Shown here: positions 12,940 through 20,378 of the stretch, one piece after another
Numbering within the stretch: position 1 is the first letter of the stretch
How the letters are laid out: every line of letters begins with the position of its first letter
Origin: a virus
Length of the DNA: 22,737 bases
IMG/VR virus record: IMGVR_UViG_3300034073_001415
Coordinates: 1-22,737 of that record
Direction: 5' to 3' (one strand)
Notes under the pieces: generated by a model
Seen by the model: the letters and a program-made list of their open reading frames with translations, nothing else
Databases searched by the model: none
What the model was told of the DNA's origin: nothing
Translations under genes and position numbers: made by a program

Positions 12940-13848
12940 ATGACTCTGGAAGACTTTCTGCGGGCGGTCTACGTTCCGCTGCGGCTGCGTGGCCGCTCGC
13001 CTGAATCGGTTCGGCTGCTTGAGCACGCTGTGCGGCAGTTCAGCCGGTGGCTTGGACGGCCAGCCGTGCTTGATGACTTCGACGACCTGACGGTGTCTCA
13101 ATTTTTAGCCCATCGTGGCACCACGCTGTCGCCGTTGTCCGTGGCACGGGAACGCAGCGGCTTGCTTGCCATCTGGAACCTTGCTCAAGCTCGTGGCCTG
13201 CTGCGGCTGCGGCCTTGCGTGATGCCGGAGCTGATCCCCGAACGGATGCCACGGGCGTTCACCGGCGAGGAGCTGCGACGGCTCTACGCTTCGTGCGGCG
13301 AGGTGCGAGGCTGGGTTGGCCCGGTGCCTGCTGCCGTGTGGTTCCGGGCGTTGTGCGCCACGCTGTTCTGCACCGGCGAACGCATCACGGCGATCCTGCG
13401 GGTGCCGCCGGATTGCTGGCGGCGACCGTGGCTAGACGTGCCAGCGGCGTGCAGGAAGGGTGGCAGGAAGGCGATGCTGTACCAACTGCCGCCGGACGTT
13501 GCCGACCTGGTGGACGCTGCCAGCCGCCACGACGGGCCGTTCCTGCTGTGGTGGCCGGCGAGCGACACGGCGTTGCGGAAGCGGTGGCATCGCATCACGA
13601 GGCGTGCCGGGCTTGGCGACGGGCGAGACGTGCAGTTCCACGCCTTGCGGAAGTCGTATGCCAGCCACCTTGAAGCCGCTGGCGGCGATGCACGGGAAGG
13701 GCTGGGGCATTCGTCGGAGGCTGTGACGCGGAAATATTTGGACCCGCGAATCACGCACGCCAGCCGTCCGGCGGACTGGCAGCGGTTGCCGCAGATATGG
13801 CAACCACCACCGGACGACGATTCCGGGGAAGTGTCCGGTGTGGCTTGA
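12940..13848 (+). CDS. int: Tyrosine-family phage integrase
   Basis: 302 aa. N-terminal SAM-like core-binding domain (about 1-100: LEDFLRAVYVPLRLRGRSPESVRLLEHAV), then the catalytic domain. Catalytic residues are visible: R148 in CTGERITAIL, a beta-hairpin Lys in CRKGGRKAM (173/177), H234 and R237 in FHALRKSYA, H257 in LGHSSEAV and the nucleophile Y266 in TRKYLDP. The set is complete. The enzyme joins phage attP to host attB. The protein lacks an obvious arm-type binding domain, so it is a short simple type. ATG has AGGGAGG 8 bases ahead. It is one of only two plus-strand genes. Confidence 0.95.
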   Translation: MTLEDFLRAVYVPLRLRGRSPESVRLLEHAVRQFSRWLGRPAVLDDFDDLTVSQFLAHRGTTLSPLSVARERSGLLAIWNLAQARGLLRLRPCVMPELIPERMPRAFTGEELRRLYASCGEVRGWVGPVPAAVWFRALCATLFCTGERITAILRVPPDCWRRPWLDVPAACRKGGRKAMLYQLPPDVADLVDAASRHDGPFLLWWPASDTALRKRWHRITRRAGLGDGRDVQFHALRKSYASHLEAAGGDAREGLGHSSEAVTRKYLDPRITHASRPADWQRLPQIWQPPPDDDSGEVSGVA

Positions 13849-13890
13849 AAGCCGTCTGGCAAACGATGGCGAAGCGGCGACAATGGCGGC

Positions 13891-14265
13891 ATGAACACCG
13901 ACCGCGATTCTGCTGCAAGGCTTTGTTCTCGCTCATCTACGCTCGCTCAGGCGTTGCGGATAATTGCGGGCAGCACGTTCAGTGCGGACGGAGTAGCTAC
14001 CACATGCCTCATGGAAGCGGCAGCACGGCTAGAGCAGCTAGAGGAAATCGTGCGGCCCACGATGCCGAAGGTCGTGGCGGTTGCCGATTCTGTGCCGCCA
14101 GACAAGGCATGGTGCTGGGTTTCGGATGACGGCAAGGACTGGTTCCCAGCGATGAGGATGTCGAAGTGTGCGGGCGGCTGGACGAACGTGGACACCTGGG
14201 AAGACTTCGATCAGTCCGTGCGATTTTGGGCTCCGCTGGGGCTTGCGCCGGATTCCTTGGATTGA
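13891..14265 (+). CDS. Hypothetical 124-aa protein after integrase
   Basis: Unrecognised. Helical first half (LAQALRIIAG; CLMEAAARLEQLEEIV), aromatic-rich second half (WCWVSDDGKDWFPAMR, then WEDFDQSVRFWAPLG). The second half vaguely recalls DUF551-type Trp/Pro blocks. It starts 42 bases after integrase on the same strand, without a clear SD, so probably co-transcribed. Composition and a clean reading frame support it. Confidence 0.65.
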   Translation: MNTDRDSAARLCSRSSTLAQALRIIAGSTFSADGVATTCLMEAAARLEQLEEIVRPTMPKVVAVADSVPPDKAWCWVSDDGKDWFPAMRMSKCAGGWTNVDTWEDFDQSVRFWAPLGLAPDSLD

Positions 14266-14304
14266 ATGCGAGAACTACCTATTAGTCCCGGTCGCGCCCC
14301 TAAT

Positions 14305-14394
14305 GGCACTTAGCACCCGGTTCAGGCCGTCACTTAGCACCGGTTATCAGGCACTTATCACCGATCCGCCCACTCGGAGATAACCACTTAGCGG
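14305..14394. repeat. Four CACTTAGC-type direct repeats
   Basis: CACTTAGCACC at 14307-14317 and 14331-14341, CACTTATCACC at 14352-14362, and CACTTAGCGG at 14385-14394. The first two copies extend to a longer imperfect unit ending GGTT..AGGC. Spacing is 24, 21 and 33 bases. They fill the roughly 120-base gap between the convergent integrase and late operons. Candidates: integrase arm sites near attP, repressor operators, or part of a terminator. The purpose is not visible. Confidence 0.6.
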
Positions 14395-14597
14395 TCGGAT
14401 TGCGAATCCGCAAGGCTATGCCCGCGTGCCACCGCCAACGCCTCGCACGCACGCCGGTAGGCGTCAATGAGCCGCACGACATCCGCTGCAACGCTGCCAC
14501 CCGTGCCGGTCCAGCAGTTCGCAGCACCTAGCCGCCTGGCACGCCGCTCCATCTCGGCTAGGTCGGCTGCCGTGACGGGCGGGAAGAGGGTTCTCAC
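14388..14597 (-). CDS. Hypothetical 69-aa protein, last gene of late operon
   Basis: Unrecognised, helical and basic/acidic (TAADLAEMERRARRLGAANCW; then AADVVRLIDAYRRACEALAV). The GTG at 14597 makes a GTGA overlap with the upstream stop. A 6-bp hairpin, CGGATT/AATCCG, lies in its last codons (14396-14410), without a T-run. Confidence 0.6.
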   Translation of the reverse strand: MRTLFPPVTAADLAEMERRARRLGAANCWTGTGGSVAADVVRLIDAYRRACEALAVARGHSLADSQSDR

Positions 14598-14875
14598 AGC
14601 GGGTCGCCTTGCACCGCTGCCGCGTAGTCCTCGGCGGTGATCTCGGCCACCATGCCGCCTTGGATGAGTTGCGGCAGCACTTCGCTGGCGGGCGGCCACG
14701 TTGCGAACTCGTCATCAACAGCCAGAACGATCCGCCCTTCGCCGTCCCGTGGTGCCGTCGCGGCTGGCTCAATACAAGTGACAGTGCCGAGCGAGTTAGG
14801 CAAGCCCCATGCGGTGTCCAGCTGCGTGCGGATGCCTTCGTAGAGTTCGTCGGACGGAGTGCGGAAGTATCTCAT
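14594..14875 (-). CDS. Hypothetical 93-aa protein downstream of LamG-like gene
   Basis: Starts MRYFRTPSDELYEGIR and is acidic; SEVLPQLIQGGMVAEITAEDYAAAV near the end. Small proteins with a similar MRYF start often follow tail-fibre genes, so an assembly helper is conceivable, on position only. Start at 14875 in an ATGA overlap; upstream extension is shadow. Confidence 0.65.
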   Translation of the reverse strand: MRYFRTPSDELYEGIRTQLDTAWGLPNSLGTVTCIEPAATAPRDGEGRIVLAVDDEFATWPPASEVLPQLIQGGMVAEITAEDYAAAVQGDPL

Positions 14876-15549
14876 GGCGTTCCCCACTTGGCTTTGAGGT
14901 ATGCGGTCAGGTTGGCGATGTTTCCGGCGGTCAGCAAGCCGCCGTACAGCAGCACCTCGCCGATTTGGCCCGCTAGAAAAAACGACGTTCCAGAAGAAGC
15001 GCCAAGCCACAAGCCGCTAGCAACAGTTTGCGTGCCTGCGTTGCCCGAAGTGATCAAGGAATTATCGACATGGATCGAAGACGAAGTGGAGTTCGATACC
15101 GTGCGGAACGAGTGCCAGTTCGTGTCCGAAGTGCCGCCGTTGAGGATAGCCCCGCTGAAAAGCGTCCACGACACTCCCGCCTGTCTGTACAAGGCCAGCC
15201 GGTTCGTTCCGCTGCCGTCGATTAAAAAGTTTGCGTTTGTGGATGAACCTGCAACAAACATCGTTATCGGCTGCGAAAGCGAAAACGACGGAATGGCAAT
15301 AGTGTCGTTCGTTCCGTCGAACGTCATTACGTTTCGGCCGTTTCGCCCCGCAATCGTGTAGGCTGGCTGACTGTTGCCAACCCCTTGCGTGCCGTGCCGT
15401 CCGTTGCCGCTCTTGTCCGCAATGGCCGACACGCCGGTCGAAACAGTGACTGTGCTGGCGTCGGCAGCGTCGTACCACAAGGCAAGCCCGGAAATACTCC
15501 TCGGCGTGAAGTTCCGCCTCGGCACCAGCAGTCGATGGCTCATCGGCAT
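14872..15549 (-). CDS. LamG-like jelly-roll protein (possible receptor-binding)
   Basis: 225 aa. ISGLALWYDAADASTV near the start, then ADKSGNGRHGTQG and GRNVMTFDGTND, a beta-rich Thr/Ser/Asn middle, and GQIGEVLLYGGLL near the end. This order is the concanavalin-A/LamG jelly-roll fold, found in phage tail-fibre or decoration proteins and in secreted carbohydrate-binding proteins. No signal peptide. Position near the end of the late operon suggests virion surface or host glycan binding; that is inference. The start forms TGATG with the upstream gene. Confidence 0.78.
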   Translation of the reverse strand: MPMSHRLLVPRRNFTPRSISGLALWYDAADASTVTVSTGVSAIADKSGNGRHGTQGVGNSQPAYTIAGRNGRNVMTFDGTNDTIAIPSFSLSQPITMFVAGSSTNANFLIDGSGTNRLALYRQAGVSWTLFSGAILNGGTSDTNWHSFRTVSNSTSSSIHVDNSLITSGNAGTQTVASGLWLGASSGTSFFLAGQIGEVLLYGGLLTAGNIANLTAYLKAKWGTP

Positions 15550-15899
15550 CAGTTGGCCCCCGGTGCGTGGATGCTTGGCTGGAGCCGCTGAACGGCGGCC
15601 TTGATCTCCTGCTGCGAGTCGTTTATTTCGCTGAGAAGCTCGGTGTGAGCGCCTAGCAACTCGGTGTGCCGCTGTAGCTGCCTGGTCTGCTCGATCTTGT
15701 GTTCTGCCAGGATGTCTAAGGCGTCGGCCTGCTGTGCCTTAATGGCACGGTCCTGCTGCACCATCGGCAGCACGATGTCCTTGTAGACCACGCTGCCGGA
15801 ACTGTGGATCAGCATTCCGACGACGACCAACGCCGCCGTTGGGAACCCGAATCGGTCGAGCGCCGACCAGAACCACCCCGTGAGCGTTTCCCGCGTCAT
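15549..15899 (-). CDS. Membrane-anchored coiled-coil protein (Rz/holin-like?)
   Basis: 116 aa. One membrane helix (about 18-34, GFPTAALVVVGMLIHSSG) followed by a long charged helix (45-108) with a repeated HTELL unit. A helix plus coiled coil is the layout of inner-membrane spanins, but many other phage membrane proteins share it, and no outer-membrane spanin partner is visible. ATG at 15899 in an ATGA overlap. The next upstream gene is another small membrane protein. Confidence 0.65.
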   Translation of the reverse strand: MTRETLTGWFWSALDRFGFPTAALVVVGMLIHSSGSVVYKDIVLPMVQQDRAIKAQQADALDILAEHKIEQTRQLQRHTELLGAHTELLSEINDSQQEIKAAVQRLQPSIHAPGAN

Positions 15900-16192
15900 G
15901 CCTTGGCCTCCCGATTCCACCAACGGTCAATGAGCATGTCCACGATTCTGCCAATGGCCCAGCTAAGGATGAACGCCACAAAGACGCTCCCGCACTGTTC
16001 ACTGTACTGGTCACGCACACGCCGTTTGATCGCTTTCCGGCCTTCCGGCGACAACGTGCGAGCCGTCAGCGGCATGTTGCGTATTGCCAACTTTGTGAGC
16101 TTGATGCAACGCTGGCGACCAAGCAGCCCACGTCGCCACGATGACGCGGCCAAGTCCTCCCAGGCGGCTTCGTAGACGTCTTCGGTGGTCAT
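15896..16192 (-). CDS. Small C-terminally anchored membrane protein
   Basis: 98 aa. Basic helical N-terminal two-thirds (Arg/Lys-rich, RKAIKRRVRDQY) then one hydrophobic helix, SVFVAFILSWAIGRIVDML, and a charged end. Start at 16192 in an ATGA overlap with the peptidase gene. Could be holin-like or part of the peptidase cluster; unrecognised. Confidence 0.65.
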   Translation of the reverse strand: MTTEDVYEAAWEDLAASSWRRGLLGRQRCIKLTKLAIRNMPLTARTLSPEGRKAIKRRVRDQYSEQCGSVFVAFILSWAIGRIVDMLIDRWWNREAKA

Positions 16193-17127
16193 TTGCGGCA
16201 CTTCCCGTCGGGACAGTTACGGAAGCTCTGCCCGGCGTTAGCAACGGCAGAGGTTTCGTCAGCCAGCCACGCCTGGATGCGGCCTGCGTGGGTCGCATAC
16301 GTCTGCCCGTCACGGCTTCCCCATAGGATCGCCGCCACCTCGCCCGCTTCGTTGAACACCGGACCGCCGCTGTCACCGTGCCTGGCACCCGTAGAAATCA
16401 CGATGTGATCCATCGGATGCTCGCGGGTTGGTCGCGCCCGGCCAACGATCCGGCCACGGGATTCTCGGAACGTGGACGGATGCGGCCCGTAGCCGGTGAC
16501 TGTCAACGTCCCGGCTGGCTCGCTACCGGCCAATTTTGCGGCCACCGACGCTACCGTTTCGCACTCGAGCAACGCCAGGTCGAAAGCGTCATCGGTCTTG
16601 ATGACCTTGGCCTTGCTTTGAGTCCCGTCCTGGAAATACACCGTGGGTATATTCTTGGAGCTATTCGTGCGGACGACGTGGTAGGCAGTCAGCACACGGT
16701 TGCCGCCGATTGCTACGCCGCTGCCACGGCTCACGGACGGGCCATCGCTCACGACGATCCGCACGACTGCCTTGCGGTGGTCTTGCGTTTTATCCTGACT
16801 AGCGGCAGCAGCGTTGCCGTGTTCTGGCGTTTTTGCCGGATTTGTGCCAAAGGCGTTTGCCGGGGGCGATGCCGAAGCATCGCTTGCCCGGTCTTGAAAG
16901 CCCACGAGGGGATCGCTCGTGTGGGAAAAATGGTCAATTTTCCCTACACCCGAGCAAACGGGGCACACGTACTTCACCGCTGTTTTCCCGACCAATCCGT
17001 TGTCGCAGCCGTTCGGGCACATTTCGTCGGCATCGCAATAGCCGGCGAGCCAAAACGACAGCGAGAGGACTATCAGCACCATGCCGACTAGCAGCAGGCA
17101 GTCAGTGAAGAACTCTTTGAGTCTCAT
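16189..17127 (-). CDS. Membrane-anchored trypsin-like serine peptidase
   Basis: 312 aa. N-terminal membrane helix (about 9-29), then a CxxxC...CxxC cluster (C37, C41, C55, C58: CPNGCDNG / CPVCSGVG) like a DnaJ-type zinc site, a flexible Ala/Pro/Asn stretch (80-118), then an S1/DegP-like peptidase domain. The full triad is visible: H150 in LTAYHVV, D183 in DAFDLALLE, S253 in GDSGGPV. It ends with a second Cys pair (CPDGKC). No PDZ domain. It probably acts outside the inner membrane. It is encoded in late-operon position next to a papain-like peptidase and a thioredoxin-like protein. Substrate unknown: virion, host envelope or competing-phage protein. Confidence 0.88.
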   Translation of the reverse strand: MRLKEFFTDCLLLVGMVLIVLSLSFWLAGYCDADEMCPNGCDNGLVGKTAVKYVCPVCSGVGKIDHFSHTSDPLVGFQDRASDASASPPANAFGTNPAKTPEHGNAAAASQDKTQDHRKAVVRIVVSDGPSVSRGSGVAIGGNRVLTAYHVVRTNSSKNIPTVYFQDGTQSKAKVIKTDDAFDLALLECETVASVAAKLAGSEPAGTLTVTGYGPHPSTFRESRGRIVGRARPTREHPMDHIVISTGARHGDSGGPVFNEAGEVAAILWGSRDGQTYATHAGRIQAWLADETSAVANAGQSFRNCPDGKCRK

Positions 17128-18005
17128 GCCAGATTCCCCCATGAGTCAGGCATCGTGACCGAGGCGATGGCGTAGCCAGAACGCCATGCCGACTTGACGG
17201 TCGCCATCGAGTCAACGCGGTAGACGTCGTACGAGTCTTTTATTTCGCAGCCCTGCCCCGGGAGGTAGCGAACCCAGGGGACAGCGTGTCCGTTGCGGCC
17301 AACGTGGTACATCATGCCGTGCAGGACCAGGCACACGGCCTGCTCCCATGAATCAGCAAAGATTGCTTCGACAACTCGAAACATCTTCGCCGTTTCTTCC
17401 CAGCCTTCCGGGAACCGTGACAGCGGAATCCACGGCCCGCCTGACTGATTGGAGTTGCCCTTGCCGCTTGTTCCTTGCAACGTGTGCTTGAACCCGTACT
17501 GTGCCGGTTGGATTTTGTCCGGCAGCAGCCCGTGTTTCGTCAGCCGCTCAAGCGAGCCTCGCACATTCGATCCGCCCCACTGTCGCGGTTGAACCGGAGA
17601 GTAGCCAGACAGCGGCGACATCCACACCGACTGGAACTTCGCGGAATCGGTGTACGTGAAATCCTTGCGGCCACCTTCCGGGTAGCTCACGCCACGCTGC
17701 CGGTTCCATGCACACTCAAAGCCAGCGACCGCAGAATGGTAAACGCACTCGTGGCTCGGCGATTGGTTGCTAAGACGGTCGTTGTAGTTCCGAGGCCATG
17801 TGCCGTACTTGTCGTTCTCGCGTGCCTTGTCGACCCAGTCCTTCGGGTCGATCCACAAGGCATCCGGGAATGAACGAGCGGCATCGCCGCACATGTCCCG
17901 CAAAACGTCCGGCTCGTCGCCTGCTGCCATGTCGGCTGGGTAGCCGTCATCCGGCAGCACGACGTCAACGATCGACGGGTCAACGGGTGCGAATGAGTCA
18001 ATCAT
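17124..18005 (-). CDS. Papain-like cysteine peptidase homologue
   Basis: 293 aa. SNQSPSHECVYHSAVAGFE (79-97) matches the papain region around the oxyanion Gln and nucleophile: Q81 and C87 are six residues apart as in papain. H240 in GRNGHAVPWVRYLPG is the catalytic His. CEIKDSYD (253-260) sits where papain has K-N-S-W-G, so the usual Asn is replaced by D257. No signal peptide or prodomain is seen. Could be an active C1-like peptidase or a relative used for binding. Start in an ATGA overlap with the thioredoxin-like gene. Confidence in the fold is moderate because of sequence distance. Confidence 0.7.
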   Translation of the reverse strand: MIDSFAPVDPSIVDVVLPDDGYPADMAAGDEPDVLRDMCGDAARSFPDALWIDPKDWVDKARENDKYGTWPRNYNDRLSNQSPSHECVYHSAVAGFECAWNRQRGVSYPEGGRKDFTYTDSAKFQSVWMSPLSGYSPVQPRQWGGSNVRGSLERLTKHGLLPDKIQPAQYGFKHTLQGTSGKGNSNQSGGPWIPLSRFPEGWEETAKMFRVVEAIFADSWEQAVCLVLHGMMYHVGRNGHAVPWVRYLPGQGCEIKDSYDVYRVDSMATVKSAWRSGYAIASVTMPDSWGNLA

Positions 18006-18391
18006 TTCGCCACCCCCTCAATCTGCTCTGCGGTCGGGTTCGTCACCACTCGCAGCACCTTGCCGCCAGCCATCACCACGAGGCACGGCAACCCGGCCTT
18101 GCGTGCCGCCTCAAGCGGCAGCTTGTATTGCTCAGGAATGTCGCCATCGCCGTCAGTCGTGTCGTCTTCTAGCAGCGTGGCAAGCACGTTGCGGCGATTG
18201 AGCGTGTTCAACGCCGCACGAACTGCGGCGGATACGACGTGGTCATCTTTTTCGTAGACATACACACAACTGTCCACCTCCACCGGCTTGACCACCGGCA
18301 CCGGCAGCCAATCGCTAAATTGCGATACGTCCGGCACGCCGAACAGCACGAACAAGCCAGCGGCGATGAGGACGAAAGGCTTCACGCTCAC
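18002..18391 (-). CDS. Membrane-anchored thioredoxin-like protein
   Basis: 129 aa. An N-terminal hydrophobic helix (4-20, KPFVLIAAGLFVLFGVP) is a signal or anchor. The rest reads like a thioredoxin fold: strand CVYVYEKDD, helix, strand NVLATLLEDD, and the cis-proline strand GLPCLVVMAGGKVLRV (100-115). No CxxC redox pair is seen in the usual place, so a redox role is doubtful; a structural or chaperone role is possible. GTG start in a GTGA overlap. Next to two peptidases that also appear to act at or beyond the membrane. Confidence 0.65.
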   Translation of the reverse strand: MSVKPFVLIAAGLFVLFGVPDVSQFSDWLPVPVVKPVEVDSCVYVYEKDDHVVSAAVRAALNTLNRRNVLATLLEDDTTDGDGDIPEQYKLPLEAARKAGLPCLVVMAGGKVLRVVTNPTAEQIEGVAK

Positions 18392-18630
18392 TTGCCCTTG
18401 GATGGCGACAGCATTTCCTGAACGAGCCCACGAGCCAGGTCAGCCGCACGGGTCTTGCCAGCCTCGTCCAGCCGGATCGAGATGTTTACGACCGTATGCA
18501 CGTCGCCATCACCACCCTTGCCAAACGATGGCAGCTTGAGCGCCGGTAGCCGCTTCCAGCCTTCCCACAGCCCGTAGCCGACAAGCCCGGCACCTACCGC
18601 AATCTGTGCTGCCGCTTCGAGGTCGATCAC
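18388..18630 (-). CDS. Hypothetical 80-aa protein
   Basis: GTG start at 18630 in a GTGA overlap. A hydrophobic Gly/Ala N-terminus (EAAAQIAVGAGLVGYGLWEGW) suggests membrane association, followed by VHTVVNISIRLDEAGKTRAADLARGLV. The long upstream frame extension is shadow. Unrecognised. Confidence 0.6.
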   Translation of the reverse strand: MIDLEAAAQIAVGAGLVGYGLWEGWKRLPALKLPSFGKGGDGDVHTVVNISIRLDEAGKTRAADLARGLVQEMLSPSKGK

Positions 18631-19031
18631 TTGTCGCCCTCCGGCATCATGTTCTGAATCTGGTCGATGACGTACTTCACGAAGTCCTCGCCTTGCGGCG
18701 TGCGGAGCATCGCTTCGAGCCGCGTGACGATGCCGTCGTCCAGCTTCGTCTCGGTCTTGCTTGCCAGGAACTCCACCGCATCCATGACCACAAGCACCTT
18801 CTTGTGCCCGTCTGGCTCGGCGGCGTACTGTTGCAGGATGGCGAGCATCGGCGACCACTCGCCGATCAATCGCAGCTTGTCCAGAAAGCCGTAGGCAGGC
18901 ATGTATTCCATCCTCCGTGACGTGATGGAACCGCGACTGTAAGCGCCGTCCGAGTGACAGACTCCGGCGGAATGCGCCGGAATCTCGCACCTGACTCGGT
19001 TGCCGTATCGGTCCCTTGTAAATCCAGCCAT
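18627..19031 (-). CDS. Hypothetical 134-aa protein
   Basis: Unrecognised. The first 40 residues carry Cys/His (VRCEIPAHSAGVCHSDG), which could bind zinc. The remainder is helical (MLAILQQYAAEP; VLVVMDAVEFLAS; FVKYVIDQIQNM). I keep the ATG at 19031 because GGAGG lies 6 bases ahead and the gap to the previous gene is then only 22 bases. A shorter start at 18902, with its own GGAGG, would give 91 aa. Confidence 0.65.
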   Translation of the reverse strand: MAGFTRDRYGNRVRCEIPAHSAGVCHSDGAYSRGSITSRRMEYMPAYGFLDKLRLIGEWSPMLAILQQYAAEPDGHKKVLVVMDAVEFLASKTETKLDDGIVTRLEAMLRTPQGEDFVKYVIDQIQNMMPEGDK

Positions 19032-19053
19032 TCCGGCCTCCGTGCCGGTACTG

Positions 19054-19377
19054 TTAGCCTACCCGTGCAGCCACTGCGGCTGACGGGTTTCCTGCCACTT
19101 CCGCTAAGCAAGCTGCGTAGCCGGCAATATCAATGGGGTTATCCGGCGAGGGATTGTCGCCCTGATGTCTCGAGCACTTATCTAAAATCATGCAGATGGC
19201 CCAATCCTCTGCCGTCAGCGGTTCCCGCAGCTTGTGAGCGAGCACGGCACTGATCGCCCCGGCGGTGCGTGCGAAGTGTTCATTGGGTGGCCCGTACGTG
19301 CCGTGGCGGTCCTTGACGGCGGCAAGCGACTCGCGGAGCGTGGCAACTGCAATCGACTCGACAGACTTCTCTGACAT
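19054..19377 (-). CDS. DUF6378-like phage protein
   Basis: 107 aa. RHGTYGPPNEHFARTAGAIS, then LTAEDWAICMILDKCSRHQG and DNPIDIAGYAACLAE match a common phage family (DUF6378) with conserved TYGPP, MIxxKxxR and DxxxDIxGY blocks. Its function is not established; the acidic residues suggest a MazG-like or nucleotide-related helical fold, as inference. The ATG at 19377 forms TGATG with the phosphoesterase stop; a GTG one codon earlier is equally possible. Confidence 0.78.
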   Translation of the reverse strand: MSEKSVESIAVATLRESLAAVKDRHGTYGPPNEHFARTAGAISAVLAHKLREPLTAEDWAICMILDKCSRHQGDNPSPDNPIDIAGYAACLAEVAGNPSAAVAARVG

Positions 19378-20378
19378 CACGCAGACCTGACCTTTCCATC
19401 ACTTGAAATGCGGTAGTTCTCAATTCCAAACTCGCCATCGCCTTCGACGGTTGCCATCGCAAAGCCGTGGTTCCAGCGGTTGATTCGTTGCCATTCAGGA
19501 ACGAGGTCGCATAAGCAGCCTGCTGAAAAACAGGCAATCTCCTCGTGCCACATGTTGCTCTCGGTGTGCGTGCTGGTCCTGTGCGAATGCCCCACCAGCA
19601 CGGTGTGCAGCGTCCGCATGAACGCACCTCGAGCCGGGTTGACCGGAGCAGCAATCCCGTTTGGCAACTCGTGACCGTGCAGCACCGGCAGCTTGCCGAC
19701 CATCACGGGTCGCTTGTCCTCAACCATCTCGATGCCGTGGTCTCGCAAGTCCAACCACGCCTGCAACGACATGCGGGCTTCCTTGGACAACTCCGGGGCG
19801 TGCTGCCAGATGTAGTGCTGCCATCGTTCCTCGTGGTTGCCAGCCTTGAAGACAATCGGAATCTTCGGGAACTGCTGCCGTATCCAGCCAAGAAACTCTC
19901 GGCACGCGGCAAGCTCACCCGAGAAGTCCCGCTGTTTCGGGTCTTTCATGTGCCGGCTGATGGAATAGAAGTCGCACACGTCGCCGTTAAGTAGCAACGC
20001 TTCTATCCGTGCCTTCTTGAGATGCGACACGGCAGCCGCCACCGCCATCTCGGAGTGATACGGGATGTGAACGTCCGACAGGATGCCGATGCGGCCCGTA
20101 GCCTCTAGCACGTAAGGCGTCCACGGCTCGGCGATGCTCGGCGGCATCCGGTAGATGACGCCTGCCTGCCGTGGTTCCCGTGGTGCGGCTGGCTTGACTT
20201 CCTTGCGGTGCTGCTTTCCGTGCTGTCCTATTTGCCGCTGCACACGCTGCCTGGCCTGGTCAATCGTCACGGCACCGTTTGTCTCCTTCACCACCATGCG
20301 TGCAATGCCGCGTGCCGGATGGTCCGGGTGTGCCTTCACGAGCCGTTTGACAATCGCCGTGATCGGGTCGCCTGCCAT
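19377..20378 (-). CDS. Calcineurin-like metallophosphoesterase
   Basis: 333 aa. The metal-binding motifs are all present: SDVH (101-104), NGDVCD (131-136), GNHEER (180-185), LHGHE (233-237) and GHSHR (263-267). An N-terminal 50-residue segment (ITAIVKRLVKAHPDHPARGIARMV) looks like a small helical, perhaps HTH-like domain, followed by a charged linker. Substrates of this superfamily range from nucleic acids and nucleotides to phosphoproteins. Located among virion-type genes rather than replication genes, which is unusual. ATG follows immediately after the upstream stop. Confidence 0.88.
   Translation of the reverse strand: MAGDPITAIVKRLVKAHPDHPARGIARMVVKETNGAVTIDQARQRVQRQIGQHGKQHRKEVKPAAPREPRQAGVIYRMPPSIAEPWTPYVLEATGRIGILSDVHIPYHSEMAVAAAVSHLKKARIEALLLNGDVCDFYSISRHMKDPKQRDFSGELAACREFLGWIRQQFPKIPIVFKAGNHEERWQHYIWQHAPELSKEARMSLQAWLDLRDHGIEMVEDKRPVMVGKLPVLHGHELPNGIAAPVNPARGAFMRTLHTVLVGHSHRTSTHTESNMWHEEIACFSAGCLCDLVPEWQRINRWNHGFAMATVEGDGEFGIENYRISSDGKVRSA

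Noticed and set aside
14609-15361. 250-codon plus-strand open frame
   Set aside because: Opposite the LamG-like gene and its neighbour; no motif, no SD.
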